From Pelagibacteraceae bacterium AG-349-E10 (GTDB lineage Bacteria > Pseudomonadota > Alphaproteobacteria > HIMB59), in contig QCDA01000002.1 in the NCBI GenBank assembly GCA_003281065.1, positions 1 through 64,000 on the forward strand: DNA of 64,000 bases, in the 5' to 3' direction. Under the pieces are notes generated by a model. The model ran no database searches. It was given only the letters and a program-made list of their open reading frames with translations, and was not told the DNA's origin. Position numbers and translations under genes: made by a program. Shown in pieces: positions 16,874 through 26,506 of the stretch (its first letter is position 1; each line of letters starts with the position of its first letter).

Positions 16874-17611
16874 TTAATGATTAAGAATTTGACTTAAAAA
16901 AAGTTTGGTTCGATCACTTTTAGGATTATTGAAAAATTCATCTGGAGTAGCTTGTTCAACAATTCTTCCCTCGTCCATAAATATCATTTGATCAGCTACA
17001 GTTTTTGCAAATCCCATCTCATGCGTAACAACTAACATAGTCATACCCTCTTCCGCTAATTGTATCATCACATCCAAAACCTCTTTGATCATCTCTGGGT
17101 CTAAAGCTGATGTTGGTTCATCAAACAACATAATGTCAGGGTTCATAGCTAATGATCTAGCTATAGCAACACGTTGCTGTTGACCTCCAGACAACTGTCC
17201 CGGAAATTTATGGGCTTGTTCAGGAATTTTGACTTTTTCCAAATAATTCATAGCAATTTCTTCAGCCTCTTTTTTTGGCATTTTTTTAACCCAAATTGGA
17301 GCAAGTGAGATATTGTCAATTACAGAAAGATGAGGAAAAAGGTTGAACTGTTGAAAAACCATACCCACATTTTTTCTTATAATATCTATGTTTTTTAAAT
17401 CGTTAGTTAACTCAGTACCATGTACTACAATGTGCCCTTTTTGATGAGCTTCTAATCTGTTTATACATCTAATCATAGTAGATTTACCTGATCCACTAGG
17501 CCCACAAACAACAATTCTTTGGCCTTTAGTAACTGTTAAATCAATATCTTTGAGTACATGAAAATCATCAAACCACTTATTGACTTTTTCTAATTGAATA
17601 ACTTGTTCCAT
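16874..17611 (-). CDS. aapP: General amino-acid ABC transporter ATPase AapP
   Basis: 245-residue ATPase of the polar amino-acid (HisP/GlnQ) type. Walker [10 protein letters not shown] near residue 38, Q-loop [11 protein letters not shown] near 87, signature LSGGQQQR near 140, Walker [13 protein letters not shown] near 160 and the switch His in VVTHEMGFA are all intact. It follows the second permease by one base, the order aapJ-Q-M-P known from rhizobial general amino-acid permeases. It powers uptake of a broad set of L-amino acids. Confidence 0.95.
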   Translation of the reverse strand: MEQVIQLEKVNKWFDDFHVLKDIDLTVTKGQRIVVCGPSGSGKSTMIRCINRLEAHQKGHIVVHGTELTNDLKNIDIIRKNVGMVFQQFNLFPHLSVIDNISLAPIWVKKMPKKEAEEIAMNYLEKVKIPEQAHKFPGQLSGGQQQRVAIARSLAMNPDIMLFDEPTSALDPEMIKEVLDVMIQLAEEGMTMLVVTHEMGFAKTVADQMIFMDEGRIVEQATPDEFFNNPKSDRTKLFLSQILNH

Positions 17612-17612
17612 T

Positions 17613-18722
17613 TTAACTGTTGTCCGTTTTTAATTTCTTTTCTAAATATAAACTATAGCGAGACATACCAAAGCAAAATATGAAAAATACAAGTGAAATG
17701 AAAACATAAACCTCATAATAAAGTTTTGTCCAAGTCATATCTGCAAGTGCAGCTCTACCTATGCCTAATAAATCGAATAAACCAATGATTAATACTAATG
17801 AGGTATCTTTAAACAATCCAATACAAGTATTAACTATGGGAGGAATGGCTATTTTTAAAGCTTGAGGTAAGATTATCTTACGAGTTGTCTGCCAATATGT
17901 TAACCCTAGTGCCTCTGCCGCCTCAATATGGCCTTTAGGAATAGCTTGTAAACCTCCTCTGATAGCTTCAGCCATATAAGCTGATTGAAATAGAGTGACT
18001 GCTACTAATGCTCTTAAGAGGTTATCTGGATTAACACCGTCTGGCAAAAAAAGAGGTAGCATAACATTTGCTGTAAAAAGTAATGTGATGAGTGGGACAC
18101 CTCGAATAAATTCTATAAATACAATACATAATGATTTAATTATTGGCATTTTCGATCTTCTTCCAAGAGCAAGGAGTATACTTAGTGGAAAAGCAAGACC
18201 TATACCAGTGACTCCTAAAAAAAGTGTTACCAGCAACCCTCCCCATTTATTTGTACCAACAGTGCTTAGGCCCGGTCCTCCGTAAAGCAAGAAATATGCA
18301 ATGAAAGGAAAAATGAAAGTAAAATAAATGAATATTTTTCTAAATGGCAATTTATCAAAAAGAATACCTATAATAGCAAAAGGGAGAAGTGCGTAAGTTA
18401 AATTAACTCTCCAAGTTTCTTCAACTGGATATAGACCATACATAAATTGGTCCCACCGAACATAAATAATTGCCCAGCAAGCTCCATATTCACCAGGAAC
18501 TATATTTTTAGAGCACAAAATTCTATCAGTGATAAGTTCACCTTGAAAATTAGTCCTAAAATCTGCACTAAATATTGACCAATTTAAAAAAAATGAACCA
18601 ATTTCATATACAAATATAATTGCAATAATCGTCATTATTGTATTGACCCATGATGAGAACAAGTTTTTTACGGTCCAATTAAAGTATTTATTTCTTGATA
18701 AATTTTGTGTAATCACACTCAT
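17613..18722 (-). CDS. aapM: General amino-acid ABC transporter permease AapM
   Basis: 369-residue permease. After long N-terminal hydrophobic segments, the C-terminal part has the BPD permease domain: [15 protein letters not shown] near 205 and [26 protein letters not shown] near 265, the EAA loop contacting the ATPase. The extended length with extra N-terminal helices is typical of AapM rather than the short HisM/GlnP type. Its ATG overlaps the aapQ stop by 4 bases. Confidence 0.93.
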   Translation of the reverse strand: MSVITQNLSRNKYFNWTVKNLFSSWVNTIMTIIAIIFVYEIGSFFLNWSIFSADFRTNFQGELITDRILCSKNIVPGEYGACWAIIYVRWDQFMYGLYPVEETWRVNLTYALLPFAIIGILFDKLPFRKIFIYFTFIFPFIAYFLLYGGPGLSTVGTNKWGGLLVTLFLGVTGIGLAFPLSILLALGRRSKMPIIKSLCIVFIEFIRGVPLITLLFTANVMLPLFLPDGVNPDNLLRALVAVTLFQSAYMAEAIRGGLQAIPKGHIEAAEALGLTYWQTTRKIILPQALKIAIPPIVNTCIGLFKDTSLVLIIGLFDLLGIGRAALADMTWTKLYYEVYVFISLVFFIFCFGMSRYSLYLEKKLKTDNS

Positions 18723-19891
18723 GCGTTACCCTTGAATTGAACTGACTTATTATAGATATTCATAAATAGAGAGATTGTCAGACTGATAGAGAGATAAGTT
18801 AACATAACTATAAGCATAATCTCAATTGCTCTACCAGTTTGGTTTAAAGATATTCCACCAAAACCATGAACTAAATCTGCATAACCGATTGCAATCCCGA
18901 GTGATGAATTTTTAGTTAAGTTAAGATATTGAGAAGTTAAAGGTGGAATTATAACCCTTAAAGCTTGGGGAATAACAATCAACCTCATCACAAAACTACT
19001 CTTCAAGCCCAGTGCTTGTGAAGCCTCTCTTTGCCCCTTTGATACTGAGATGATACCAGACCTTACTGTTTCAGAAATAAATGCTGCAGTGTAAATTGAT
19101 AAACCAAAAAGCATTCCCAAAAATTCAGGACGAATTACCATACCACCTTTAAAATTGAAACCTTTTAAGACAGGAGAGTCAAACTCTAATGGCATTCCCA
19201 TAATGTAAAAAAATAAAATTGGAGTAAAAATTATAATCGCACTGTTTATAAAGAAAATTGGATACTGTTTTCCAGTTTGTTCTTGTTTTTTCTTTAAAAA
19301 TCTTTTTAGTAAAATTGAAAAAACTATTGCAAAAATAAAACTCCAAAAAACTAAAGAGAAACCTTCTTTGAAAATAGGGGAAGGTGAAAATAAACCTCTG
19401 TTAGTTAAATAAAATGTATCAAAAATAACAAAGGCTTGTTTGATTTTAGGTAGATTTAGTAAAATGCTATAATACAAAATTATTTGGAGAAGAACTGGCA
19501 CGTTTCTTGTAAATTCGACGTAAACATAAGCGATGTTTCTAAACAACCAATTACTAGATAATCTAATTATACCAACTAAAAACCCTAAGATCGTTGCCAG
19601 TATGCAACCACATACAGCAATCATAAGAGTATTAAGTAATCCTACAAAATAAGCTCTAAGGTGAGTGTCTTCACTGCTAAAAGGAATTAATCTGATACTG
19701 ATATCATAGCCTGCAGCTATGTTTAAAAAATCAAAACCAGTGCTAATTCCTCTTTTTTCTAAATTATATGATGTTTGTTGAGCTATAAGATAAATAAAAA
19801 CAGCAAATAGACCGATAACCAGGGTTTGAATGAGTAATGCTCTAGATTTTTCATCAAAAATAATTTTTCTTATAAAACTAGTCTGCATCAC
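18719..19891 (-). CDS. aapQ: General amino-acid ABC transporter permease AapQ
   Basis: 390-residue permease with BPD domain motifs YVEFTRNVPVLLQIILYY near 125 and EASQALGLKSSFVMRLIVIPQALRVI near 295. There is a large insertion between the helices of the first half (about residues 155-235), typical of AapQ. It is separated from aapJ by 58 bases that hold a strong hairpin, probably setting the permease level well below that of the binding protein. Confidence 0.93.
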   Translation of the reverse strand: MMQTSFIRKIIFDEKSRALLIQTLVIGLFAVFIYLIAQQTSYNLEKRGISTGFDFLNIAAGYDISIRLIPFSSEDTHLRAYFVGLLNTLMIAVCGCILATILGFLVGIIRLSSNWLFRNIAYVYVEFTRNVPVLLQIILYYSILLNLPKIKQAFVIFDTFYLTNRGLFSPSPIFKEGFSLVFWSFIFAIVFSILLKRFLKKKQEQTGKQYPIFFINSAIIIFTPILFFYIMGMPLEFDSPVLKGFNFKGGMVIRPEFLGMLFGLSIYTAAFISETVRSGIISVSKGQREASQALGLKSSFVMRLIVIPQALRVIIPPLTSQYLNLTKNSSLGIAIGYADLVHGFGGISLNQTGRAIEIMLIVMLTYLSISLTISLFMNIYNKSVQFKGNA

Positions 19892-19915
19892 AAAAAAGAA
19901 TTCTTTCTAAAGTAA

Positions 19916-19942
19916 AGGGTATGGGCAAGATGCCCATACCCT
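19916..19942 (-). promoter_or_regulatory. Strong intercistronic hairpin between aapJ and aapQ
   Basis: AGGGTATGGGCA (19916-19927) and TGCCCATACCCT (19931-19942) form a perfect 12-bp stem with a 3-base loop, among AT-rich sequence. On the minus strand no T run follows, so it is more likely an mRNA-stabilising or partial-termination element than a full terminator. Such hairpins often raise binding-protein message over permease message. Confidence 0.7.
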
Positions 19943-19949
19943 ATGTTTT

Positions 19950-20975
19950 TTATCTAAATGGAGGTGCGTATAAGATACCACCATCTTTATAAAGTGCATT
20001 TAAGCCTCTTTGAATATTAATTGGTGTATTTGGACCAATATGTTTTTCAAAGCTTTCTGAATAGTTACCAACTTGGGTCAAAATGTTGGCAGCCCAATCA
20101 TCAGAAAGACCAAGCATTGCACCATAACCAGCTTCAACACCTAGAAGTCTTAGAACCTCAGGATTTTTAGAACCCTTCATTTCTTCAACATTACCAGAAG
20201 TAATACCTAGTTCTTCACCAATGATCATAGCGTTTAAAGACCATCTTACGATATCTGCCCACTCACTATCACCGTGACGAACTGAAGGACCTAATGGTTC
20301 TTTAGAAATAATTTCTGGTAAAACCATATGTGCTGATGGATCTGGGTAACCAGCTCTACTTGCATATAAACCTGATGCGTCAGTTGTGTAGATATCACAT
20401 CTACCAGCTAAATAAGCTGCATCTGCTTCAGAGTTTGTTTCAACAGGGACTGACTCATAGCTCATACCATTTGCTTTGAAGAAATCAGCAAGGTTCATCT
20501 CTGTTGTAGTACCAACTTGGATACAAACAGATGCACCATCTAATTCCATAGCACTTGATACACCAAGATCTTTTCTAACCATAAAACCTTGACCATCATA
20601 ATAGTTCACTCCAACGAATTCTAAACCAAGATCAACGTCTCTTGATAAAGTCCATGTAGTGTTTCTTGAAAGCATGTCAACTTCACCTGATTGAAGAACA
20701 GTAAAACGTACTTTTGATGTTAATGGGACGTATTCAACTTTTGAAGCATCACCTAATACAGCAGCTGCAACAGCTCTACAAACGTCCACGTCAATGCCTT
20801 CCCAAACACCAGCGTCATTAGGAGCACCAAAGCCCGCAAGACCTGTGTTTGATCCACACATTAACTTTCCTCTTTCTTTAACTAAATCTAGTGTGCTTCC
20901 ATGGCTACCGGCGATAGCTGTTGAAACACCTAAAGTTAAAACAAGAGATATAAACAATGATTTAATTTTTGTCAT
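19950..20975 (-). CDS. aapJ: General amino-acid ABC transporter substrate-binding protein AapJ
   Basis: 341 residues with a signal peptide ending near AIA-GSHG (about residue 22). The mature protein is a periplasmic polar-amino-acid binding protein: LDLVKERGKLMCGSNTGLAGF, IDVDVCRAVAAAVLGD, then VRFTVLQSGEVDMLSRNTTW and a long C-terminal half typical of AapJ (about 340, against 250 for HisJ). Codon use is richer in G and C than in most of the window, and the start has a strong AAGGAGGA site, both fitting high expression. Confidence 0.95.
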   Translation of the reverse strand: MTKIKSLFISLVLTLGVSTAIAGSHGSTLDLVKERGKLMCGSNTGLAGFGAPNDAGVWEGIDVDVCRAVAAAVLGDASKVEYVPLTSKVRFTVLQSGEVDMLSRNTTWTLSRDVDLGLEFVGVNYYDGQGFMVRKDLGVSSAMELDGASVCIQVGTTTEMNLADFFKANGMSYESVPVETNSEADAAYLAGRCDIYTTDASGLYASRAGYPDPSAHMVLPEIISKEPLGPSVRHGDSEWADIVRWSLNAMIIGEELGITSGNVEEMKGSKNPEVLRLLGVEAGYGAMLGLSDDWAANILTQVGNYSESFEKHIGPNTPINIQRGLNALYKDGGILYAPPFR

Positions 20976-20982
20976 CGTTTCC

Positions 20983-21011
20983 TCCTTATATATATAAGCA
21001 TCGGCAGTATA
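20983..21011 (-). promoter_or_regulatory. Candidate aapJ promoter -10 and ribosome-binding site
   Basis: On the minus strand TATACT (21011-21006) resembles a -10 box and is followed within about 25 bases by TATATATATA and the near-perfect Shine-Dalgarno AAGGAGGA, 4-5 bases before the aapJ ATG. The -35 region is not convincing. Confidence 0.4.
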
Positions 21012-21098
21012 GACTTATCTGGAGTGAAACTAAAATATAAAAATTCTATGTATTTCAGGTATTTTTTGCATAAATTTAAGAAAATAATAATCTTAGAC

Positions 21099-22268
21099 TT
21101 AATCTTGATTAAATAGATCTCTTGTGAAGATCTTATCTTGGACGTCACTTAATTCAGAATGGCTTCTATTACAAAGAATTAAATCAGCATTTTTTTTGAA
21201 TAATTCTAAATCTTGATAAACCTCTGAATTGAAAAATTGTTTATCTTTGATTAAAGGTTCATAGACTATTACTCTTATACCTTTAGCTTTAACTCTTTTC
21301 ATAATGCCTTGCATACTTGACTCTCTAATATTATCTGAGCCTTCTTTCATAACTAATTTATATACACCAACTGTTTTGGGTTTTAGTTTTGCAATCTCTA
21401 AACTAATAAAATCTTTACGCATAGAATTAGATTCTATTATTGCCTCCATAATTTTTTGTGGGACTTTATCAAAATTTGCTAATAATTGTTTTGTATCTTT
21501 AGGTAAACAGTATCCCCCGTATCCAAATGAGGGATTATTATAAAAATCCCCTATCCTGGGATCTAGACTTACAGATTTAATAATTTCTTTTGTATTTAAA
21601 TTTCTTGACATTGCAAATGAATCTAATTCATTGAAAAATGTAACTCGCATTGCTAAATAGGCATTAGAAAATAATTTTGAAGACTCAGCTTCTGTAGAAT
21701 TTGTATAAATTATTTGAACATTTTTATCAAGAGATGCATCTTTTAATAATTTTGCAAACTCTTTTCCTTTTTCAGAATGGGAACCGATTACAATTCTTGA
21801 AGGATAAAGACTGTCCTTTAAAGCTCTTCCCTCTCTTAAAAATTCAGGAACAAAAATAATCTCAAGATCAGGGAATTTCTTTTGCACTATGTTCACATAA
21901 CTAACTGGAATTGTAGATCGAATAATAACAATTGGATTTGATTTAGAATTTTGAATACTTTCTAATGAATGTTCTATAGAGGCAGTATTAAATTTATTTG
22001 TCTCAATGTCATAATTTGTTGGTGTAGCTATGATCGCAAAGTCAAAATTATCAATTTCAGTAGGAAAGCTCTCTACTGATTTTAAATTTAATTTTTTAGA
22101 AGATAAATATTCAGATACATCTTTATCCTCTATAGGCGAAATACCATTTATTAGGTTATTTGATTTTGAGATATCTAAATCGAAGCAGGTAACTTCATTA
22201 TGTTGTGATAATAGGACAGCGTTTGCAGTACCCACATAACCAAGCCCTATTACTAATATTTTCAACAT
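21099..22268 (-). CDS. ugd: UDP-glucose 6-dehydrogenase
   Basis: Oxidises UDP-glucose to UDP-glucuronate with two NAD+. At 389 residues it closely follows the short enterobacterial Ugd: GLGYVGTANAVLLSQHNEV, IIATPTNYD, FVPEFLREG, SLDPRIGDFYNNPSFGYGG and the catalytic Cys in GGYCLPKDTKQLL (about residue 253). The product is a sugar donor or precursor for surface polysaccharides, fitting the large locus starting at 28.5 kb although ugd lies outside it. A divergent gap of 182 bases separates it from fhs. Confidence 0.93.
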   Translation of the reverse strand: MLKILVIGLGYVGTANAVLLSQHNEVTCFDLDISKSNNLINGISPIEDKDVSEYLSSKKLNLKSVESFPTEIDNFDFAIIATPTNYDIETNKFNTASIEHSLESIQNSKSNPIVIIRSTIPVSYVNIVQKKFPDLEIIFVPEFLREGRALKDSLYPSRIVIGSHSEKGKEFAKLLKDASLDKNVQIIYTNSTEAESSKLFSNAYLAMRVTFFNELDSFAMSRNLNTKEIIKSVSLDPRIGDFYNNPSFGYGGYCLPKDTKQLLANFDKVPQKIMEAIIESNSMRKDFISLEIAKLKPKTVGVYKLVMKEGSDNIRESSMQGIMKRVKAKGIRVIVYEPLIKDKQFFNSEVYQDLELFKKNADLILCNRSHSELSDVQDKIFTRDLFNQD

Positions 22269-22405
22269 TTTTAAACTATTATAAATTTATTATTGAACAA
22301 TGACTTTTTTATCTAATAAATTTTCTAATGCGACACATAGGCTAAAAAATAAAGCAGAAATTTTAGAGTTTTTATCTTAAAAGACTTAGAGATTTATAAA
22401 GTTAT

Positions 22406-22422
22406 TGGTATATTGTATACCA
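22406..22422. promoter_or_regulatory. Palindromic operator candidate upstream of fhs
   Basis: TGGTATA and TATACCA flank TTG, giving a perfect 7-bp inverted repeat ending 28 bases before the fhs start. TGGTATACCA-like palindromes are common operators of GntR-family regulators (family knowledge). It may overlap the fhs promoter. The rest of the 22269-22450 gap shows nothing else I can support. Confidence 0.4.
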
Positions 22423-22450
22423 GATTTTTTTGGAAAGGATCCAGAGTTAG

Positions 22451-24121
22451 ATGTCAGATATAGAGATAGCGAGAGCTGCTAAAAAAATTCACATTAGAGA
22501 CGTTGCTGCTAAAGTAGATATTCCTGAGGAAAATCTTATTCCTTACGGTCATGATGCAGCTAAAATAAATTTTGATTTTATTGAAAAAAGTAAGTCTAAC
22601 CCTGATGGAAAATTAATATTAGTTACTGCAATTAATCCGACACCTGCGGGTGAAGGCAAAACTACTACATCTGTTGGCTTAAATGATGGCCTGAATAAAA
22701 TTGGAAAAAAATCTATTGTTTGCCTGAGAGAGCCTAGCCTTGGTCCATGTTTTGGCATGAAGGGTGGAGCTGCTGGAGGCGGATATGCCCAGGTTGTGCC
22801 TATGGAAGAAATTAATCTTCACTTCACTGGTGATTTTCATGCAATAACTGCTGCTCACAATTTATTATCTTCGTTAATTGATAATCATATTTATTGGGGA
22901 AATGAGTTACAAATAGATCAAAGAAGAATTACCTGGGGTCGAGTTGTTGATTTAGGTGATAGATCTCTAAGAAAAGTGAATGTCAATCTTGGTGGTGTTT
23001 CAAATGGGTTTCCTAGAGAAGATAAATTTGACATAACAGTTGCAAGTGAAATCATGGCTATTTTTTGTCTAGCGAATGATATAAACGATCTTCAAAAAAG
23101 AATTGGCGATATTATAATCGCATATAAAAGAGATAAATCTCCGATATATGCACGTGATGTAAAAGCTGATGGTCCAATGACAGTTTTATTAAAAAATGCT
23201 TTAATGCCAAATCTAGTTCAAACATTAGAAAATAATCCAGCGATTATTCACGGAGGTCCCTTTGCAAACATTGCTCATGGTTGTAATACAGTAATTGCAA
23301 CTAAAGCTGGCTTAAAACTTGCCGATTATGTAGTAACCGAAGCTGGATTTGGTGCTGACTTAGGTGCTGAAAAGTTTTTAGATATTAAATGCCGTAAAGC
23401 AGGCTTAACACCAAGCGTAGTAGTTATTGTGGCAACTGTGAGAGCATTAAAATCTCATGGAGGTGTGGAAAAAGCAGACCTCAACAATGAAAATGTTGCT
23501 GCTGTCGAAAAAGGATTCGAGAATTTACAACGTCATATTGAAAATATCCAATCTTTTGGACTTCAACCAATAGTAGCTATCAATAGTTTCACTCTTGACA
23601 CAGAGTCAGAGGGTAAAGTTATTTCAGATGGTTGTGAAAAAATGGGGGTAAAAGCAATACTCTGTTCGCACTGGGCAAATGGTGGTGAAGGAACTTTAGA
23701 GTTGGCTGAGGAAGTAGTCAAAATTTGTGAGTCGAGCGATCCAAATAACTTTAAGTTTATGTATGAAGATAACATTTCATTAGAGGAAAAAATTCGCTCT
23801 GTTGCACAAAAAATCTATAGAGCCGATGATATTGTAATAGATAAATCTGTCAGTGATCAGCTTAAAGGATTTGAAGAAAGTGGTTATGGGAACCTCCCTA
23901 TTTGTATTGCTAAAACACAATATAGTTTTTCAACAAACCCCTCTTTAAGAGGTGCTCCAAATGGATTTACTGTCCCAGTAAGAGAGGTAAGGCTTTCAGC
24001 TGGAGCGGGTTTCATAGTTGTTGTAACAGGCCAAATTATGACAATGCCAGGTCTACCTAAAGTACCTAGTGCTAATTCAATAATGTTAGATGAAAAAGGA
24101 TTAATTCAAGGTCTCTTTTAA
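22451..24121 (+). CDS. fhs: Formate--tetrahydrofolate ligase
   Basis: ATP-dependent formation of 10-formyl-THF from formate. The 556 residues match the family length. The P-loop [14 protein letters not shown] is near residue 65, followed by [20 protein letters not shown] and [16 protein letters not shown]. The C-terminal part ends with the monovalent-cation and folate-site region around [22 protein letters not shown] lies 11 bases before the ATG. It supports one-carbon metabolism from formate, common in AT-rich marine alphaproteobacteria. Confidence 0.97.
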   Translation: MSDIEIARAAKKIHIRDVAAKVDIPEENLIPYGHDAAKINFDFIEKSKSNPDGKLILVTAINPTPAGEGKTTTSVGLNDGLNKIGKKSIVCLREPSLGPCFGMKGGAAGGGYAQVVPMEEINLHFTGDFHAITAAHNLLSSLIDNHIYWGNELQIDQRRITWGRVVDLGDRSLRKVNVNLGGVSNGFPREDKFDITVASEIMAIFCLANDINDLQKRIGDIIIAYKRDKSPIYARDVKADGPMTVLLKNALMPNLVQTLENNPAIIHGGPFANIAHGCNTVIATKAGLKLADYVVTEAGFGADLGAEKFLDIKCRKAGLTPSVVVIVATVRALKSHGGVEKADLNNENVAAVEKGFENLQRHIENIQSFGLQPIVAINSFTLDTESEGKVISDGCEKMGVKAILCSHWANGGEGTLELAEEVVKICESSDPNNFKFMYEDNISLEEKIRSVAQKIYRADDIVIDKSVSDQLKGFEESGYGNLPICIAKTQYSFSTNPSLRGAPNGFTVPVREVRLSAGAGFIVVVTGQIMTMPGLPKVPSANSIMLDEKGLIQGLF

Positions 24122-24140
24122 TTAATCAATTTAATTCTCT

Positions 24141-24160
24141 ATACCCCATTTATGGGGTAT
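24141..24160 (+). terminator. Hairpin after fhs
   Basis: ATACCCCA (24141-24148) pairs with TGGGGTAT (24153-24160) around TTTA, 20 bases after the fhs stop. The following bases are AT-rich but lack a long T run, so it may be a partial terminator. It covers the in-frame ATG at 24152 and argues that apaG starts at 24170. Confidence 0.6.
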
Positions 24161-24169
24161 ATTAATTTC

Positions 24170-24562
24170 ATGTACTCTAAAACAACTAATGGGGTCACAG
24201 TAACTGTCACACCCTATTTTTTAGACGATCAATCATCTCCTCAGGAAAGCCATTTCGTTTGGGCATACCAAGTTAATATCAAAAATTCTGGAAAATCTTC
24301 GATCAAATTAAATCATAGAAATTGGTTAATCATTGATGCAAATGGTAAGATTATAAATGTTCAAGGTGAAGGAGTTGTGGGAGAATTTCCAACAATTCAG
24401 CCTGGAGAGTCATTTGAATACACAAGCGGTACCCCATTAAAAACGAATAATGGTATTATGCAGGGCTTTTATTTAGTTTCTCAAGATAATGGTGAAAAAC
24501 TAAAAATAGATATTCCTGCGTTTTCTCTTGATAGCCCATATAATAAAAAAAACGTTCATTAA
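24170..24562 (+). CDS. apaG: ApaG protein
   Basis: 130 residues forming one ApaG domain (immunoglobulin-like beta sandwich). Nearly the whole family pattern is present: VTVTPYFLDDQSSPQESHFVW near the N terminus, WLIIDANGKIINVQGEGVVG near 62, QPGESFEYTSGTPL and MQGFYLVS. The start at ATG 24170 gives the family N terminus; the upstream ATG at 24152 lies in a hairpin. ApaG is linked in enterobacteria to cobalt/magnesium efflux phenotypes, but its molecular role is unclear. It is followed after 12 bases by trkH. Confidence 0.94.
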   Translation: MYSKTTNGVTVTVTPYFLDDQSSPQESHFVWAYQVNIKNSGKSSIKLNHRNWLIIDANGKIINVQGEGVVGEFPTIQPGESFEYTSGTPLKTNNGIMQGFYLVSQDNGEKLKIDIPAFSLDSPYNKKNVH

Positions 24563-24574
24563 AAAAACGTCAAA

Positions 24575-26023
24575 ATGTTCAATCTTAAACCTATAGCACT
24601 GGTAAGCGGGACAGTTACATGTGCCGTTGGTTTTTTTTTATTCATACCTCTAATAACTGAAATTATTTATAAGAGTGAGTCATGGCAATCATATGCTGTT
24701 CCAATATTACTTTATTTAATCGTTGGGGGTTCTCTAGTCATAACAAATAAAAATGTTGATTTAAAAATATCTCTAAAAGAAGCATTTATAATTACTGTTT
24801 TGTCATGGCTATTGTTGACTTTTTTATGTGCAGTGCCTTTTTTATACACGGAGGTAAATTTAGGCATAGTAGATGCCTTATTTGAGTCTATGAGTGGTGT
24901 GACTACAACAGGCGCAACTACACTTAGCAATTTAGAGTCACTGCCAAAAGGAATTTTAATGTGGAGAGCATTTTTACAGTGGCTTGGTGGTATTGGTATC
25001 GTTGTGATAGCTTTGTTTATTCTGCCCTTTCTTAGGATTGGGGGAATGCAGTTATTTCACCTAGAGGGAGATGATCCTTATGATAAGTCTCTTCCAAAAA
25101 TATCATCTGTAATAAAGAAGATATTTATTATTTATGCAATACTAACTGTCACTCTTATATTTCTATACTATATATGTGGAATGATGCCATTCGATGCTAT
25201 AGCTCACAGCTTTACGACAATTTCTACTGGTGGCTTTTCTAATTATGATAGTTCTTTTGCTTTTTTTAATGATGATAAAATTCTTTTAATAGCAATAATT
25301 TTTATGATACTTGGGAGTCTTCCTTTTTTAGTAATTGTACAGACTTCGAAAAAAAATTTATTTGCTATTTTTAAAGATCATCAAGTTAGAGTTTTTATAT
25401 TGATTTTATTCATAGCAATTGTGCTTATTTTCTATTTTGCAAATAGTTTTATTGATGGGAATTATTTAAGTAAATTAATAGCAGTATCATTTAATACAAT
25501 TTCTATAATTTCAGGGACTGGTTATGTGAGTGAAAATTTTGAAAATTGGGGCAATTATGCATCTGTTTTATTTCTCATACTTATGTTCATCGGTGGTTGT
25601 GCTGGATCAACGACTGGTGGCTTAAAAGTTTTTAGATTTCAAATATTATTCAAATATATAAATTTACACCTTAAAAAAATGCTTAAACCGCATTCAATAA
25701 TTGCTAGTCGATTTAATGGGAGAAGAATTAATGAAACTACATATGAATCTGTAATGAGTTTTTTCTTTCTATACATATTAACTTTTTTTATCTCTGCATT
25801 GTTATTATCTTTTAGTGGACTTGATTTTCTAACTTGCATATCAGCTTCTGCTTCTACAATATCTAATGTTGGCCCAGGGCTAGGATCAATCATAGGACCT
25901 GAGGGAAATTATGGAATTTTAGATAGTTATTCAAAGATAATACTAATTGTAACAATGTTCTTAGGTAGATTGGAGCTATTAACAATATTAGTTCTACTTC
26001 TTCCATCATTCTGGAAGGACTGA
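24575..26023 (+). CDS. trkH: Trk-type potassium uptake membrane subunit TrkH
   Basis: 482-residue membrane channel subunit. The four pore-loop repeats are visible: SGVTTTGATT near 109, TTISTGGFSNYD near 217, SIISGTGYVSENF near 312 and TISNVGPGLGS near 429, each with the K+-filter Gly. It needs the cytosolic regulator TrkA, which is not in the window. It follows apaG by 12 bases and abuts the convergent lipoprotein gene with no gap. Confidence 0.95.
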   Translation: MFNLKPIALVSGTVTCAVGFFLFIPLITEIIYKSESWQSYAVPILLYLIVGGSLVITNKNVDLKISLKEAFIITVLSWLLLTFLCAVPFLYTEVNLGIVDALFESMSGVTTTGATTLSNLESLPKGILMWRAFLQWLGGIGIVVIALFILPFLRIGGMQLFHLEGDDPYDKSLPKISSVIKKIFIIYAILTVTLIFLYYICGMMPFDAIAHSFTTISTGGFSNYDSSFAFFNDDKILLIAIIFMILGSLPFLVIVQTSKKNLFAIFKDHQVRVFILILFIAIVLIFYFANSFIDGNYLSKLIAVSFNTISIISGTGYVSENFENWGNYASVLFLILMFIGGCAGSTTGGLKVFRFQILFKYINLHLKKMLKPHSIIASRFNGRRINETTYESVMSFFFLYILTFFISALLLSFSGLDFLTCISASASTISNVGPGLGSIIGPEGNYGILDSYSKIILIVTMFLGRLELLTILVLLLPSFWKD

Positions 26024-26506
26024 TTACATTACTGAAACTTTTTGATTAATACTTTTTAGGCTATTTGAAATAATATTTATATTTAAGTTTTCAGTATCTT
26101 TTATTGAAAAACTTCCCTCAATATCTCCATATTCTATAGAATTAATTTTATATATTTTTCTTTTATTTAGTAACTCATTGGTTTCCAAAAATTCAATGCT
26201 TATATTTATTTCAAATCTGTAGTATTCATCTTTTTTGATTTTATTAACTTCAATTGAGGTCACATTAATACTCAGATTACCCTCAAAGCCATCAATTTTT
26301 ACATTATTATCGAACCAATCTTTCACTAATTTTTTTGTAGTCTCTACCTCTGGGCCCTCTTGAATATTTGTGAACTTTAAATCCTTTGATACTGCATTAA
26401 ATTTAATATTTTCAAAATTTATGTTCTCAGATTTAATTAATTGCTCACTATTCATCTCGCATCCAATTAATAAAATAGAAAAGAATAAGGTTAAATGTTT
26501 AACCAT
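26024..26506 (-). CDS. Predicted lipoprotein of unknown function
   Basis: 160 residues beginning with a lipoprotein signal: LTLFFSILLIGC with the lipobox Cys near residue 16. The mature part is rich in charged and Asn residues with alternating beta-strand patterns (SINVTSIEVNKIKKDEYYRF, FEINISIEFLETN). No family is recognised. Its start overlaps the 3' end of argF by 16 bases, so it is translationally coupled, though a role in arginine synthesis seems unlikely. Confidence 0.75.
   Translation of the reverse strand: MVKHLTLFFSILLIGCEMNSEQLIKSENINFENIKFNAVSKDLKFTNIQEGPEVETTKKLVKDWFDNNVKIDGFEGNLSINVTSIEVNKIKKDEYYRFEINISIEFLETNELLNKRKIYKINSIEYGDIEGSFSIKDTENLNINIISNSLKSINQKVSVM

Noticed and set aside
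22302..22380. 26-codon open frame upstream of fhs
   Set aside because: It lacks a ribosome-binding site and recognisable sequence; short frames are common by chance in AT-rich gaps.
24152..24169. ATG at 24152 as the start of apaG
   Set aside because: It lies inside the hairpin after fhs; ATG 24170 gives the conserved ApaG N terminus.
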